A program made the position numbers and the translations under genes. Shown piece after piece: positions 9,901 through 19,397 of a stretch of 64,000 nucleotides of DNA; positions within the stretch are counted from its first letter, which is position 1, and each line of letters begins with the position of its first letter. Below the pieces are notes generated by a model. It worked only from the letters and a program-made list of their open reading frames with translations. It did no database searches and was not told the origin of the DNA. The DNA comes from Marinoscillum sp040218045 (GTDB lineage: Bacteria; Bacteroidota; Bacteroidia; Cytophagales; Cyclobacteriaceae), in assembly GCA_040218045.1 (NCBI GenBank), contig JAVJQA010000032.1:1-64000 (forward strand). The letters are read 5' to 3'.

Positions 9901-10112
9901 TTGATAAAGTTGATGCCATCATAGCGAAAAAGTCCATCATCTGAACCTACCCAAATAAAGCCTAATGAATCCTGGGTGATACATTTGATAATGTCCGTAT
10001 CGAGCCCTTCTGTTGATTGATAGCTTCGTGTAAATACACCCTGACTCGAACTTTTGAGTACGATAAAGAGGAGGTAAAAAACAATTGTAAAACAGCGGAT
10101 CGGCGAGCGCAT
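6978..10112 (-). CDS. beta-propeller / Y_Y_Y sensor histidine kinase
   Basis: 1044 residues. A signal peptide or anchor (res 1-23) is followed by two seven-bladed propeller-like halves made of 'two-component regulator propeller' repeats ('ITQDSLGFIWVGSDDGLFRYDG' type) to res ~670, a Y_Y_Y Ig-like domain ('NYRMNQGDWSSPQNGNKVNYSNLSDGFY' region), one membrane helix (res ~745-765), a coiled coil and a kinase core with 'TAGIAHEINNPVNYL' (phospho-acceptor near His828) and G boxes 'DSGEGID' and 'GTGLGLFISKK'. Unlike typical hybrid sensors of Bacteroidota it has no receiver or AraC output; the receiver is the separate downstream gene. Ligand unknown; the propeller half should be periplasmic. Confidence 0.92.
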   Translation of the reverse strand: MRSPIRCFTIVFYLLFIVLKSSSQGVFTRSYQSTEGLDTDIIKCITQDSLGFIWVGSDDGLFRYDGINFIKYPHSASSQYFKDFTHTSDGRLLAVHDLGIIQINSSIDSVSFQTVLNGQRVMSDTSIWYPKRLYEDGFGNLWIAEPQSIVRYHDGQWKRFKFNLPDNTTSFVRSFVFLQLNDKELVIISNTGNYYIYQYATEEIISLSASIKQVTFDIIQIEGTNYLGTANGLFSVSFDSAVANISKIKLSGIDSNSEIRQITPLDNKRFVVAGINKNTAVITINNSTYEAKQILQSNRLVNQVYASPDKSIWLSTEKGALMITLPDFKPIPLDAPNSYMEGMITNSSTNLIYTLRKESIWTVDKTTHKTQRLYSGSEHYFLSSALIENDLWVSSGASILKLENDQVTQKLDLSATGRYIFDVEADSKGFLWFGQESVNGIYRLNTKTMSLDLFDSDHGLTHEVTGIQSTPTGVYVLCSNPNNYLFYKANDADHFTNLSVPFPKQYHNGLTMEEIEIQGRTIWFATNFGVFKLENEQLEKIQISKTFDYSAVRTLRKDKDFLWIATTSGLVRYNIRNKDFAHFIESSGLPVNTVNKECLIIDDGQIWVGTSQGVAVSDHDLNADFTKTKKPHILEYSFNGERISTVDDKVLNVPFESFIGITFSSLIYPSNDMQYNYRMNQGDWSSPQNGNKVNYSNLSDGFYTFTVRAKRMGNYAWSDPTSISFIINPPFYKRAPFYLLVLIVIGAAVLLTLFLNSKIEKRRQQLLTLLVKERTEELNAIKNQLEHLVDQRTKELKNTVDQLTNAQDQLIQAEKMASLGVLTAGIAHEINNPVNYLKGGLYSLDKLLKESGKLESDEQLNSELTEVLGFMKLGMDRITNIVSGLSRYSRKSDHRITPCNLHDILNNCLLIMEHEWKGRIEVNTEMSAEAFTVLADEGALHQLFINIITNAIHAMSDQGNLIIETSNKKNKIEIRITDSGEGIDEKDQDKLFDPFYTTKPPGHGTGLGLFISKKIISQHKGDIYFRSKKGKGTSVFITFNLTEA

Positions 10113-10214
10113 TTTTAAAGTTAATTAACGCTTTAGACCAAATGTGCTGTTAATCGATTAAATGCCAAAGATGACCGATCGATGAAAATTGAAATGCCGA
10201 AATCCTCGATGAAC

Positions 10215-10628
10215 TTAGGAGAAGGGAAGTAAGTCGGGTTTCATGTAAGACACTTTGGCTTTGGTAGATTGGAGAATATCTGTGCTGTAATGAGTCTCCA
10301 TCAGTCCTTTGAAGTCGTTCTGAAGTTTAGGAAATTGTTCTAAAAGCTCAGTAAAAGAAGCGTCTCCTGATCTGACAATAAAATGATTCACTGCTTTTAT
10401 GGCAGCAATGGTCAGGGTATGGTTGTACTTGCTTTGAGCACCTAATTTGGTCACATAGTTTTGAATTTGTGAAGTCACTTTAATAATGGCCTCTTGAAGT
10501 CCAACCTCCTTGATGCGCAAATAGGCGAGTCTCAGATGGGCTTCGTGGTTAAACAAGGCAGGTTCTAAATCACCATTTTCAAATAGCAACAAAAAGTTTG
10601 AATCAGATAATTCTGTATGATGTTTCAT
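10215..10628 (-). CDS. conserved hypothetical protein
   Basis: 137 residues, helical and soluble, without signal peptide or membrane segment. Noteworthy is a His-rich 'FNHEAHLRLAYL' segment near res 26-37 and a further 'KYNHTLTIAAIKAV' near res 67-80, which could bind metal, but no family with known function was recognised. It starts 12 bp after the stop of smc on the same strand and may share its transcript. Confidence 0.65.
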   Translation of the reverse strand: MKHHTELSDSNFLLLFENGDLEPALFNHEAHLRLAYLRIKEVGLQEAIIKVTSQIQNYVTKLGAQSKYNHTLTIAAIKAVNHFIVRSGDASFTELLEQFPKLQNDFKGLMETHYSTDILQSTKAKVSYMKPDLLPFS

Positions 10629-10640
10629 GACTTTTTTTTA

Positions 10641-13600
10641 TCAAGCCAACTCTCTCAAATCCACCGGCACAACACGGGAAACTCCCTGCTCGATCATGGT
10701 AATTCCATAAATAACATCCGTACTCGCCATAGTTCGCTTGTTGTGTGTCACAATGATGAACTGCGACTCTTTCGAGAACTTTCGGATGATCTCATTGAAT
10801 TTATCGATGTTGGCATCGTCCAATGGTGCGTCCACCTCATCAAAAATACAGAAAGGGGCAGGCTTGATCAGGTAAATTGCAAATAGGAGCGAGGTTGCCG
10901 TAAGGGTTTTTTCTCCACCGGATAACTGATTGATTGTAAGTGGTCGTTTCCCTTTTGGCTTAGCCATGATCTCAATAGGAGAATCCAAGGGATTGTCCGG
11001 GTCGGTTAGTTTCAATTCACAATCATCTTCCTCGGTGAAAAGCGTCCTGAATACTTTGATAAAGTTTTCACGTATTTTTTCAAAGGCTTCAAGGAAAGTA
11101 ACACGAGCTACCTCATCAATCTCTCCAATGGTAGTCAGCAGCGATTCCTTGGCTTTTTCCAAATCTTCCTTCTGGGCCGAGATGAAATCATGTCGTTCTT
11201 TGATTTCCTCATATGCTTCCATCGCCATAGGGTTGATTGGCCCAATGTTTTCCAGACGACTCTTCATTTTGTCCACTGTCTCACGAAGTTCTTCCTGCGA
11301 TTTTGACAATAGTTCATCATCTTCGAAGATTTCAACCTGGCTCAGGTCAAGGTTGAACTCTACCAAAAGCCGTTCTTTAATGGAGTTGAGTTGAAGTTTG
11401 GTCTCATTTAGTTTGTTTTGCCATTCCATCAGGATTTGATCTGCGGACTCTCGTAACCGCTGGATTTCACGCAGGGATTTCTCCTGCTCATCGATCGTGC
11501 CACGAACATTGTAATACTCTTTTTCTGCCTCATTTACACCAGTTTCTATGGACTCTTTTTCTTCGTACATAGCAACAAGGTCATCATCACTTTCTTCAGA
11601 TTTCTTGACCAGGTCATTGAGGTCCTGCTGTGCTTTTTGAAGCTCTTCGGTGTTCTGCTCTATTCGGGCCGCACTGCTCACGTAAGTTTCGTCTTTGTAG
11701 CTGATCTCCTGCTTGATGCTGTTGACCTTGTTTTGCTGCCGGTGATAGAGCACGTTTTGCTCGTTGAAAGAAGTTGATTTTTGTGAAAGCAACTCGTTGA
11801 GTTCGCTGAGGTCTTCACGTTGATTGGTTACCTGTAGCTCCAGTTCGCTGAGCAGAGTTGAGGAGGACTTGTACTCAGGTTTGAGTGATTCCAGTTCGCT
11901 GGTGAGCGTTTCTATTCGCTCTTCTATATCCTCACGCTTGGTTTCATTAGAGTTCAACAGCTCGCTGTATTGCTGCTGCTTGGTTTCAATGGATACAAAT
12001 GTTTCATTGACCCTGTTGATGTCTGCCTGTAGTTCTTCAAGTAAAGACGTTTGAGTAGAGCTTTTAAGTTGCTCTATTTCCGCAAGGCTCTCATTTAGGT
12101 TGGCTTTAGCTTTCTCTTGTTTTTTGGTAAGCTCTTTGATTTCAACTGCAAGTTTTTCCAGGTTTTTCGCCCTGCCAATCCTCTTGCCTTCAAACAAGCC
12201 TACTGACCCACCACTTAGGCTGTATTTGCGCTGTGTTATCTGACCGCTTTTTGACACAAATACTACTTCATCGGTATCGCTGGCTGGCATTTCCGAGTCG
12301 TAGATGTATACATTGTCTAGCAGATGAGCAATTAGCTTTTTATACTTTTCATCATAGTCTACAACTTCTGTTGCAGGAGTTGTATTCGCAAAAATGTGTG
12401 ACGACTTGGCGTGATAGCCTTCCAACTTGTCAAGGACGAAGAAATGTGCACGACCTCTTGAAGCGTCGCTTAGCAGGTTAACTGCCTTCAGCGCATCTTC
12501 ATGAGAATCCACCACATAATAGTTCATGTAAGGCTCCAGGAAATTTTCTATGCTGATCCGATATTCTTCAGGACAAGCGATGACATCAGAAAGGAGAGGG
12601 GCATTCTTCCACTGGTTGCTTTTCTTCAGGAATTTAATGGCCTCAGGAAATCCTTCCAGGCTATCTACCAGGGATTTCGTCAGGTTATATTCGTTTTGTT
12701 TGGAGTCAAGCTTCCTGTTGATTTGGGTGAGCTCTTCTCTTACCAGGTCAATGCGCTGCTGATACGCTTCTATTTTCTCCTTTAGTGCCGTTTCTTTGGA
12801 CTTCAGTGCCTGATACTCTTCTTGCTTGGTCTCTTTTTTCGTTCGGATCTCTTCCAGTTTCTGATCAAAATCCTTGAGGCTTTCACTTTGTACGGTCTGG
12901 TCTTCACGGGACTTGGTCAGTTCACTTTGTAATGAACGTACCTGTACTTCTTTGATTTCCAGGTCTTTACCGATTTGATAAACTTGCTCTCGTTTGGTGT
13001 TGTATTGCTGCTGTCGTTCGTTAAGAATATTCTGAGCTTCAGTCGTTTTGCTTTTTTGCATCTCATAGCTCTCTTGAAGTTCTTCGAGCTTCTTGGAGAT
13101 ATCAGAAAGGAGTTGCTGAGCATTGTCGCGCTCCTTATCAAGGCTTTTTAATGAAAAAGCCGCACGCTCATTGCTTAGTTTGTCCTGAGATAGCTGTTCT
13201 TGTAGTTTTTCAATTTTATCCTGAAGATACCGCTGACGTTCATTCTTGATTTTCTTTTCACTCTCGTAATTGCGAATTTTGGTGACATGTTCATTGAGCG
13301 TCTTTTGACGAGAGGAGAGCAGCTTCTCTTTAGTTAGGAGATCTGTTTTGGATTTTTCGAGCAATGCCTCCCTTTCAGACATCTGGGTGTTGAGTGAGTT
13401 CTTTCGGTCGGTTTCTTCAGTAATCTTTTTCTCAACGTTTTTGAAGACTGAGTTTTGGTTTTCAATGGATTTTTTGGCCAGCGCAATACTGTATTGCTTG
13501 TATTCTTCCTTTATTTCATAATACTTCTTGGCTTGCCTTGCCTGTTTCTCAAGAGACTTGAGGTTTTTGTCAATTTCAAATAACAAATCTTCTACCCTGT

Positions 13601-14165
13601 CCAGATCAGCATCTGTATCTTCAAGCTTTTTAAGGGTTTCTTTTTTCCTGATCTTGAATTTGGAGATTCCGGCGGCTTCTTCAAACAGGCTTCTCCGGGA
13701 GTTGTCTTTGTCATTGAGCAGGTCGTCGACCATTTTCAACTCAATGATGGCATACGTGTTAGAGGCGATTCCTGTGTCCAGGAAAAGGTCTTTGATGTCC
13801 TTGAGCCGGCAGGCTACTCCGTTGAGCAAATACTCACTTTCTCCAGATCGGAAATACCTTCTGGTAATGGTTACCTGCGTGTATTCAGTTGGAATAAGGT
13901 TTTTGGTGTTATTAAATGTAAGCGAAACCTCGGCAAGTTGAGTCGCTTTCCGTGTTTTTGTGCCGTTGAAAATCACGTTTTCCATTTTGTCGGAGCGCAG
14001 AACACGGGTCTTTTGCTCACCCAATACCCAGCGAATAGAGTCTACCACATTGGATTTACCACATCCATTAGGCCCCACGATACCCGTAATCCCCTCGTCA
14101 AAGTTTATCGTAACTTTGTCAGCGAAGCTTTTAAACCCCTTAATCTCTAATCGTGTTAACTGCAT
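10641..14165 (-). CDS. smc: chromosome segregation protein SMC
   Basis: 1174 residues, full length for SMC. Walker A 'GPNGCGKSN' at res 31-39, long coiled coils with a hinge around res 505-670, ABC signature 'LSGGEKT' and Walker B 'PFCIFDEVDAPLDDAN' near the C-terminus. The protein forms the condensin core that compacts and segregates the chromosome with ScpA/ScpB. Those partners are not adjacent here. The gene is separated from the divergent small membrane-protein gene at 14234 by 68 bp. Confidence 0.97.
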   Translation of the reverse strand: MQLTRLEIKGFKSFADKVTINFDEGITGIVGPNGCGKSNVVDSIRWVLGEQKTRVLRSDKMENVIFNGTKTRKATQLAEVSLTFNNTKNLIPTEYTQVTITRRYFRSGESEYLLNGVACRLKDIKDLFLDTGIASNTYAIIELKMVDDLLNDKDNSRRSLFEEAAGISKFKIRKKETLKKLEDTDADLDRVEDLLFEIDKNLKSLEKQARQAKKYYEIKEEYKQYSIALAKKSIENQNSVFKNVEKKITEETDRKNSLNTQMSEREALLEKSKTDLLTKEKLLSSRQKTLNEHVTKIRNYESEKKIKNERQRYLQDKIEKLQEQLSQDKLSNERAAFSLKSLDKERDNAQQLLSDISKKLEELQESYEMQKSKTTEAQNILNERQQQYNTKREQVYQIGKDLEIKEVQVRSLQSELTKSREDQTVQSESLKDFDQKLEEIRTKKETKQEEYQALKSKETALKEKIEAYQQRIDLVREELTQINRKLDSKQNEYNLTKSLVDSLEGFPEAIKFLKKSNQWKNAPLLSDVIACPEEYRISIENFLEPYMNYYVVDSHEDALKAVNLLSDASRGRAHFFVLDKLEGYHAKSSHIFANTTPATEVVDYDEKYKKLIAHLLDNVYIYDSEMPASDTDEVVFVSKSGQITQRKYSLSGGSVGLFEGKRIGRAKNLEKLAVEIKELTKKQEKAKANLNESLAEIEQLKSSTQTSLLEELQADINRVNETFVSIETKQQQYSELLNSNETKREDIEERIETLTSELESLKPEYKSSSTLLSELELQVTNQREDLSELNELLSQKSTSFNEQNVLYHRQQNKVNSIKQEISYKDETYVSSAARIEQNTEELQKAQQDLNDLVKKSEESDDDLVAMYEEKESIETGVNEAEKEYYNVRGTIDEQEKSLREIQRLRESADQILMEWQNKLNETKLQLNSIKERLLVEFNLDLSQVEIFEDDELLSKSQEELRETVDKMKSRLENIGPINPMAMEAYEEIKERHDFISAQKEDLEKAKESLLTTIGEIDEVARVTFLEAFEKIRENFIKVFRTLFTEEDDCELKLTDPDNPLDSPIEIMAKPKGKRPLTINQLSGGEKTLTATSLLFAIYLIKPAPFCIFDEVDAPLDDANIDKFNEIIRKFSKESQFIIVTHNKRTMASTDVIYGITMIEQGVSRVVPVDLRELA

Positions 14166-14233
14166 GAAGCTTGTGTGATTTGTAATCTAAAGAAAGCTAA
14201 CAAATTTAGAATTTATTTTATATTTACGAACCT

Positions 14234-14770
14234 ATGGATGATATTCAAATTTGGTTATATATAGTTTTTGGTGCGATATATTTTATCGCTAGGATGCTTA
14301 AGAAAAAAAAGCAGGAAGATCAGCCATCCAATCCTGATAATAACACCCAACCCACACAAGGGAGATCTCGGAAACCTGTCACTTTCGAAGAACTTTTAAA
14401 AGAATTTACCGAAGGACGTGAACCCCAGGAAGAGGAAGAAGAAACCCCAGAGCGTAAGCCAGTAGAAGCCACACAGCTGGTGAAGGAGCGTAAATGGCAG
14501 GAAGAGAACAAGCCTGAAGAATACGAAGAAGGAGTGACCAGGAGGTTTTCTGACGATGAAAGCAGGCGCATTTACCAGGAGTCCATCCAAAGGGCTGAAG
14601 GCTCGAAAATTGAATTTAAGCGCGATGAACATTTCAAGTCTAAATTGCAACGTGCTGAAGATGAGGGTGAAGGAAACGATATAGCTGCAGAAATCAAGGA
14701 TATGCTTCAGGATCGTTCTCAGGCCCAAAAAGCAATTGTGCTGAGTGAAATTCTCAATAGAAAGTACTAA
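14234..14770 (+). CDS. small membrane-anchored protein with charged tail
   Basis: 178 residues. An N-terminal membrane helix (res ~5-20, 'IWLYIVFGAIYFIARML') is followed by a lysine stop-transfer patch and a long cytoplasmic tail very rich in Glu, Lys and Arg. The C-terminal ~30 residues ('IAAEIKDMLQDRSQAQKAIV') look like a short conserved helix pair. No function can be assigned. Divergent from smc; a TATATTTA box upstream (about 14217-14224) resembles the Bacteroidota -7 element. Confidence 0.7.
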   Translation: MDDIQIWLYIVFGAIYFIARMLKKKKQEDQPSNPDNNTQPTQGRSRKPVTFEELLKEFTEGREPQEEEEETPERKPVEATQLVKERKWQEENKPEEYEEGVTRRFSDDESRRIYQESIQRAEGSKIEFKRDEHFKSKLQRAEDEGEGNDIAAEIKDMLQDRSQAQKAIVLSEILNRKY

Positions 14771-14777
14771 TCTCTAT

Positions 14778-15515
14778 CTAGGCTAGTCCGCTATTCACTT
14801 TCTTGTGAAAAGCCTCCCGGTAATTTTCTGAGATTGTTAGCGTATCCTGATTGACCTGAACTGAGGTTCGTGAGATAGCGTCAATCCTATTTAGGTTGAT
14901 AATATAAGACCTATGGATGCGCATGAATTGATCCGAAGGTAATTTTTCCTCCATAGCTTTCAAGCTTGATAGGGACAGGATTGGGTGCTTCTGACTTACC
15001 AAATGAATTTTGACATAGTCTTTAAGACCTTCTACATATCGGATGTCCTCAAGCACCACTTTGACCAGCTGATACTCCACCTTCACGAAAATGTACGCTT
15101 GAGTTTGTCCTGAAGACGGGCCGTGAGACTCTGTTTTGGTTGCTTTCAGGGAATGAGCTTTGGTAGCAGCCCTTAAAAACTCTTCATAGTTAAACGGCTT
15201 GAGGAGGTAATCGATAGCATCCACTTTATAGCCCTCTATTGCAAATTGATCAAAAGCAGTGGTAAATACGATGAAGGGTTTGGCCTTTCCTGCCTTGCTA
15301 TCGAGTATTCGTGCCAACTCAATTCCGGTTAGGTCATTCATCTGTATATCCAGGAAAATCAGGTCGATTGGTTGATCTGAATGAATGGCGCGGAGTGTTT
15401 CAATGGCATTGTCATATTTACCGACAAGCTCTAAAAAAGGCGTTTGCTCAATGAAGGAGGTGACTAGGCCAAGTGCCAGAGGTTCATCGTCAACAGCTAT
15501 GCATTTCAGCTTCAT
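14778..15515 (-). CDS. LytTR-family response regulator
   Basis: 245 residues. Receiver domain with D9-D10-E11 and phospho-acceptor D56 ('LIFLDIQMNDLTG'), 'IVFTTAFDQFA' and 'YLLKPFNYEEF'; LytTR domain res ~135-245 ('YIFVKVEYQLVKVVLEDI', 'FMRIHRSYIINLNRIDAI'). The start codon overlaps the end of the kinase gene by 4 bp, so the two form one operon and a cognate pair. Targets unknown; the divergent TonB receptor at 16828 is a candidate by position. Confidence 0.93.
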   Translation of the reverse strand: MKLKCIAVDDEPLALGLVTSFIEQTPFLELVGKYDNAIETLRAIHSDQPIDLIFLDIQMNDLTGIELARILDSKAGKAKPFIVFTTAFDQFAIEGYKVDAIDYLLKPFNYEEFLRAATKAHSLKATKTESHGPSSGQTQAYIFVKVEYQLVKVVLEDIRYVEGLKDYVKIHLVSQKHPILSLSSLKAMEEKLPSDQFMRIHRSYIINLNRIDAISRTSVQVNQDTLTISENYREAFHKKVNSGLA

Positions 15516-16576
15516 GCTGTTAAATCTATTTCAAAACTCACGATATAGTCACCATTTTCCTGACTAATCTCCACTTTGTGCTTATTTGGATAAATAAGGT
15601 CTAGTCGTCTTTGGGTGTTACTCATGCCGATGCCACTACCTTCAAGTTTCAGGCCATTGGACTCGTAAATTCTGTTTCTGACCAACATATGAAGCATACT
15701 GTTTTGTTGTGTGATTTCCACATCGATCACACTAGGTGTTTGAGAGCTGATCCCGTGTTTGAAGGCGTTTTCAACATATGGCAGTAAGAGCATCGGTGCA
15801 ATGAGCTCTTGAGGAGCATCTACTGGTTTTACAAAGTTAATCGTCACTTTTTCTGGTAACCTCAACTTCATCAATTCAATGTAGTTTTCCACAAATTTTA
15901 TCTCTTGGGAGATAGTTGTCAACTCCTTCCTTGAATCATAAAGAACATACCTCATCATTGCTGAGAGCATATGAATGGCTTTCTGGGCGGTGGTCACGTT
16001 GAGAGAGGTAAGGGCGTATATGTTGTTCAGCGTATTGAAAAAGAAATGTGGATTGATCTGGGCTTTTAAAAATGAAAGTTCAGTACTCACTTTTTCCTTT
16101 TCCAGTTCCTTTCTGACCAGGGTATCACGCTGATCTTTCCTGACCAACACAATGCTTGTGCTTACCCCGAATGCCAGTAACGTCATCAATAACCCCGGGA
16201 AATCAAACCGGAACCAACTTTTCAAAACATAAGGCTGATCAGGTTTGAATATTTCGTGCATGAGTCTAGGTAAATTCAAACCGTGTTCTACAGCTCGCAT
16301 GCCTATAAGGATAAGTGCCGATGAACCAATGATTATCAGCGCATAAAGGATGATTCTGTTGTTAAGTAATAGTCTGGGTACAAATACCAGCGAATTGGAA
16401 AAATAGGCGGCAGTAAGCACGATTGCAAAGGTAAATTGCTTCACCCAAAACTCTATTGGCCAATCAATACCCCAGCCAAGTGGAGCTAATGTCAGTAGCA
16501 ATAGCCATAAGATAGTAGTGATTCCCAGCTCAAGCCAGAGATTCCTTTTCCTGCGATATGTGATCGTATTCACCAT
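15512..16576 (-). CDS. LytS-family sensor histidine kinase
   Basis: 354 residues. Four membrane helices (res ~15-33, 45-67, 75-93, 125-146), then the His_kinase core 'LKAQINPHFFFNTLNNIYAL' with His177 as phospho-acceptor, N box 'LLPYVENAFKHG' and G box 'GSGIGMSNTQRRL'. It belongs with the downstream LytTR regulator (4-bp overlap). It is divergent from the large receptor gene at 16828 with a 251-bp intergenic region that must carry both promoters. Confidence 0.92.
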   Translation of the reverse strand: MVNTITYRRKRNLWLELGITTILWLLLLTLAPLGWGIDWPIEFWVKQFTFAIVLTAAYFSNSLVFVPRLLLNNRIILYALIIIGSSALILIGMRAVEHGLNLPRLMHEIFKPDQPYVLKSWFRFDFPGLLMTLLAFGVSTSIVLVRKDQRDTLVRKELEKEKVSTELSFLKAQINPHFFFNTLNNIYALTSLNVTTAQKAIHMLSAMMRYVLYDSRKELTTISQEIKFVENYIELMKLRLPEKVTINFVKPVDAPQELIAPMLLLPYVENAFKHGISSQTPSVIDVEITQQNSMLHMLVRNRIYESNGLKLEGSGIGMSNTQRRLDLIYPNKHKVEISQENGDYIVSFEIDLTA

Positions 16577-16827
16577 TGTATTGAAACAAACCTAGCAATG
16601 ATTTTAGAATAACGCTGCGTTACTCTGCCATTTCAGGTTCACAGCCGACGAAAACCGTCCCACAATCGACTGATTGGTTCGTTGGGAACTCGTCGGTTAG
16701 GAATGGCCAAACGTAGAGGTACTTTGACTTTTCATCTATTGAGATTTACCAGAAGCACTGGTCTTCGTCTCTTTGTATAGAAATAAAAGAATTAACTCTT
16801 TCAAATACAATTTTATTAAAGATCACA

Positions 16828-19338
16828 ATGAAGCAGTTCATATTACTCTTTACCTTTTTAATTAGTATTTCCCTTTACGCACAACCGCCAGCAGGATTTA
16901 GTGGAAAAAAATCATCTGAACCGAAAATTGGGTATGGCAAACTATCAGGAACAGTGATTGATCCGGGTGGAGATCCGGTTCCTTTTGCTACGATTGCGCT
17001 GATTAGTTTGGCCGACAATGAGACAAAAGATGGGACCATAGCCGACGAGTCAGGAAAGTTTACTTTGAAATCAATTCCTGAAGGAAGCTTTAAGATATCT
17101 GTATCATTTATAGGTTTTGAGAAAGTGGAAAAGTCACCTTTTGAGTTTACAGGAAAAGGTGAGAATTATGATCTTGGAGAAATCAAATTAATCTCCGGGA
17201 CACAGGAGCTAGATGAGGTAGTAGTAAAGGGTGAGCGTGAGCTGCTGGAGGAAAAGGTTGATCGAATCGTCTATAATGCAGATCAGGATAAGACGGCTGC
17301 AGGTGGAGATGCCACGGATGTCTTAAGAAGAGTGCCATTGCTGAGTGTTGACCTTGACGGAAATGTGTCTTTACGAGGAAGTAGCAATATCAAAGTACTC
17401 ATTGATAACAGACCTTCTACCATTTCAGCAAACAGCATTGCTGATGCTCTGAAGCAAATTCCTGCCGATCAAATCAAGTCTGTAGAGGTGATCACTTCTC
17501 CATCAGCCCGCTATGATGCAGAGGGTACAGGTGGGATCATCAACATCATCACCAAGAAGAACAATTTGCAAGGAACATCGCTGAATGTCAATAGCAGTGC
17601 GGGATTAAGAGGATCTAATCTCGGCTTAAATGCGTCTTATAGAAAAGGTAGAACAGGTCTTACGCTTGGAGGATTTGGCCGGGCCGGATACAATATAAAG
17701 GGAGACTTTGAGAATGAGCAAATACTAAAAGATGCTGCAGGAAACGAAATTTCGGTCACTAATCAAACCGCAAGTACATTGACCAATATGATGTTTGGCC
17801 GGTACAACCTTGGCTGGGATTATGAACTCAACAAGTACAACTGGATCAATGCTTCCGTTAAATTCGGCATGTTCAATTTCAAAAATTCGCAGGATGATCG
17901 TTTGAGCCAAACTTATCAAGACAATGACCTGGTTTCCTCCAACCTGCAAAATGTAGGGATGGATAACCTGTCCAATACAGTTGATGCAAGTTTGAACTAC
18001 ATCAAGACATTTGAGACCAAAGGCAAGGAGTTTAGTCTTTTGACGCTTTACAGTCAAAACAGTCGGGTCAATGATTTTGAAAACATCAGTGAAGATGTGG
18101 ATACAGAAGAAATCCTCTTCAGGCAAAAGAACAACAACGATAGCTACAATAAGGAATTTACGGTTCAGGCAGATTTTGTGAACCCGATAGGAGACAAGCA
18201 GATTATCGAGTTTGGAGGTAAGAATATCATGCGCCAGGTGACCAGTGATTACACGTATTTCTCAGCAAGCGGAAATGATCCCTATGCGGAGGTATCTGGT
18301 AGTGGCTTTACGAACATATTTGACTACAGTCAAAACGTAACGGCTGGTTATGTGTCTTATAAGACTGACTTTGGGAAAGACTATAGCGCCATGGTGGGTG
18401 GAAGATATGAATATACGACCATCACGGCCAATTTTGAAGACGAGGTGGATCTGGATATTCCAAGTTATGGCACGTTTGTTCCAAGCATTAACTTTTCTAA
18501 AAAACTCAGCATCGGTAAGACCATCAAAGCCGGTTATAGCCGTAGAATCCAAAGGCCGTCATTGCAATTTCTCAATCCAAATATCAATGCTTCCAACCCT
18601 AAAAACATCTCACAGGGGAATCCTAATCTGAACCCTGAATACACTGACAGCTATGAGTTGTCATACAGTACTTTCAATAAAGGGACTTCTCTCAATTTTT
18701 CAGCTTTTATGCGCAACACGAATGGCTCTATTCAGCAGGTTCGGGAGGTCCTCGGTCAGGATACTATTTATACCACTTATCAGAATATTGGCGAGGAAGA
18801 TGCCTATGGTATGAGTGTGTTTGCCAATGTGAAATTGGGCAAGAAAATCATGCTAAATGGAGGGGTCGATGCATACTATGCAGTACTGGATAACAATGTG
18901 AGTGACCCTATCTACAACGCCAGTAACCAGGGCTTTGTAATGAGTGGCCGGATTTTCGGAAGTTATAAACTTACTGATCAATGGGCTTTTCAATTCTTTA
19001 GCTTCTTCCGGGGCAAACAGGTGCAGCTTCAGGGCTATCAAACAGGATTCTATATCTATAGTCTCAGTGTAAACCGATCTTTCAAAGATGATCGTGGCAG
19101 CATAGGTGTAGGAGCAGAGAACTTTATCGGTGGTCAAATGAATATGACTTCCGAAATCAGTTCTCCTTTCATAGATCAGTACAATACCAATACCATGTAC
19201 AACATGAACTTTAAGATAAACTTCAGCTACCGCTTCGGAAAATTAAGTGTAGGGCAACCAAGAAGAAGAGGCAAGAGTGTTGACAACAACGACTTAAAAG
19301 AAGGTGGGGACACTGGTGGTGGCATGATCAATCAGTAA
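16828..19338 (+). CDS. outer-membrane TonB-dependent receptor, OMP_b-brl_3 type
   Basis: 836 residues. Signal peptide (res 1-19), a Gly/Ser linker, a CarboxypepD_reg-like domain ('GKLSGTVIDPGGDPVPFATI', res ~38-110), a plug ('GGDATDVLRRVPLLSVDLDGNVSLRG' region, res ~150-240) and a C-terminal barrel of the OMP_b-brl_3 group ('RRIQRPSLQFLNPNINASNP', 'QGNPNLNPEYTDSYELSYST'). Proteins of this group often move peptides or act in cell-surface assembly; substrate unknown. A strong terminator follows. Monocistronic by layout. Confidence 0.9.
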   Translation: MKQFILLFTFLISISLYAQPPAGFSGKKSSEPKIGYGKLSGTVIDPGGDPVPFATIALISLADNETKDGTIADESGKFTLKSIPEGSFKISVSFIGFEKVEKSPFEFTGKGENYDLGEIKLISGTQELDEVVVKGERELLEEKVDRIVYNADQDKTAAGGDATDVLRRVPLLSVDLDGNVSLRGSSNIKVLIDNRPSTISANSIADALKQIPADQIKSVEVITSPSARYDAEGTGGIINIITKKNNLQGTSLNVNSSAGLRGSNLGLNASYRKGRTGLTLGGFGRAGYNIKGDFENEQILKDAAGNEISVTNQTASTLTNMMFGRYNLGWDYELNKYNWINASVKFGMFNFKNSQDDRLSQTYQDNDLVSSNLQNVGMDNLSNTVDASLNYIKTFETKGKEFSLLTLYSQNSRVNDFENISEDVDTEEILFRQKNNNDSYNKEFTVQADFVNPIGDKQIIEFGGKNIMRQVTSDYTYFSASGNDPYAEVSGSGFTNIFDYSQNVTAGYVSYKTDFGKDYSAMVGGRYEYTTITANFEDEVDLDIPSYGTFVPSINFSKKLSIGKTIKAGYSRRIQRPSLQFLNPNINASNPKNISQGNPNLNPEYTDSYELSYSTFNKGTSLNFSAFMRNTNGSIQQVREVLGQDTIYTTYQNIGEEDAYGMSVFANVKLGKKIMLNGGVDAYYAVLDNNVSDPIYNASNQGFVMSGRIFGSYKLTDQWAFQFFSFFRGKQVQLQGYQTGFYIYSLSVNRSFKDDRGSIGVGAENFIGGQMNMTSEISSPFIDQYNTNTMYNMNFKINFSYRFGKLSVGQPRRRGKSVDNNDLKEGGDTGGGMINQ

Positions 19339-19373
19339 GCTTGTAAAGACTATCATTTGGTTTCATGTGAAAG

Positions 19374-19397
19374 CCCACCAGTTTGGTGGGTTTTTAT
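19374..19397 (+). terminator. rho-independent terminator of the receptor gene
   Basis: CCCACCA (19374-19380), a 3-nt loop and TGGTGGG (19384-19390) form a perfect 7-bp stem followed directly by TTTTTATATTT. It lies 36 bp after the stop codon. Confidence 0.85.
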
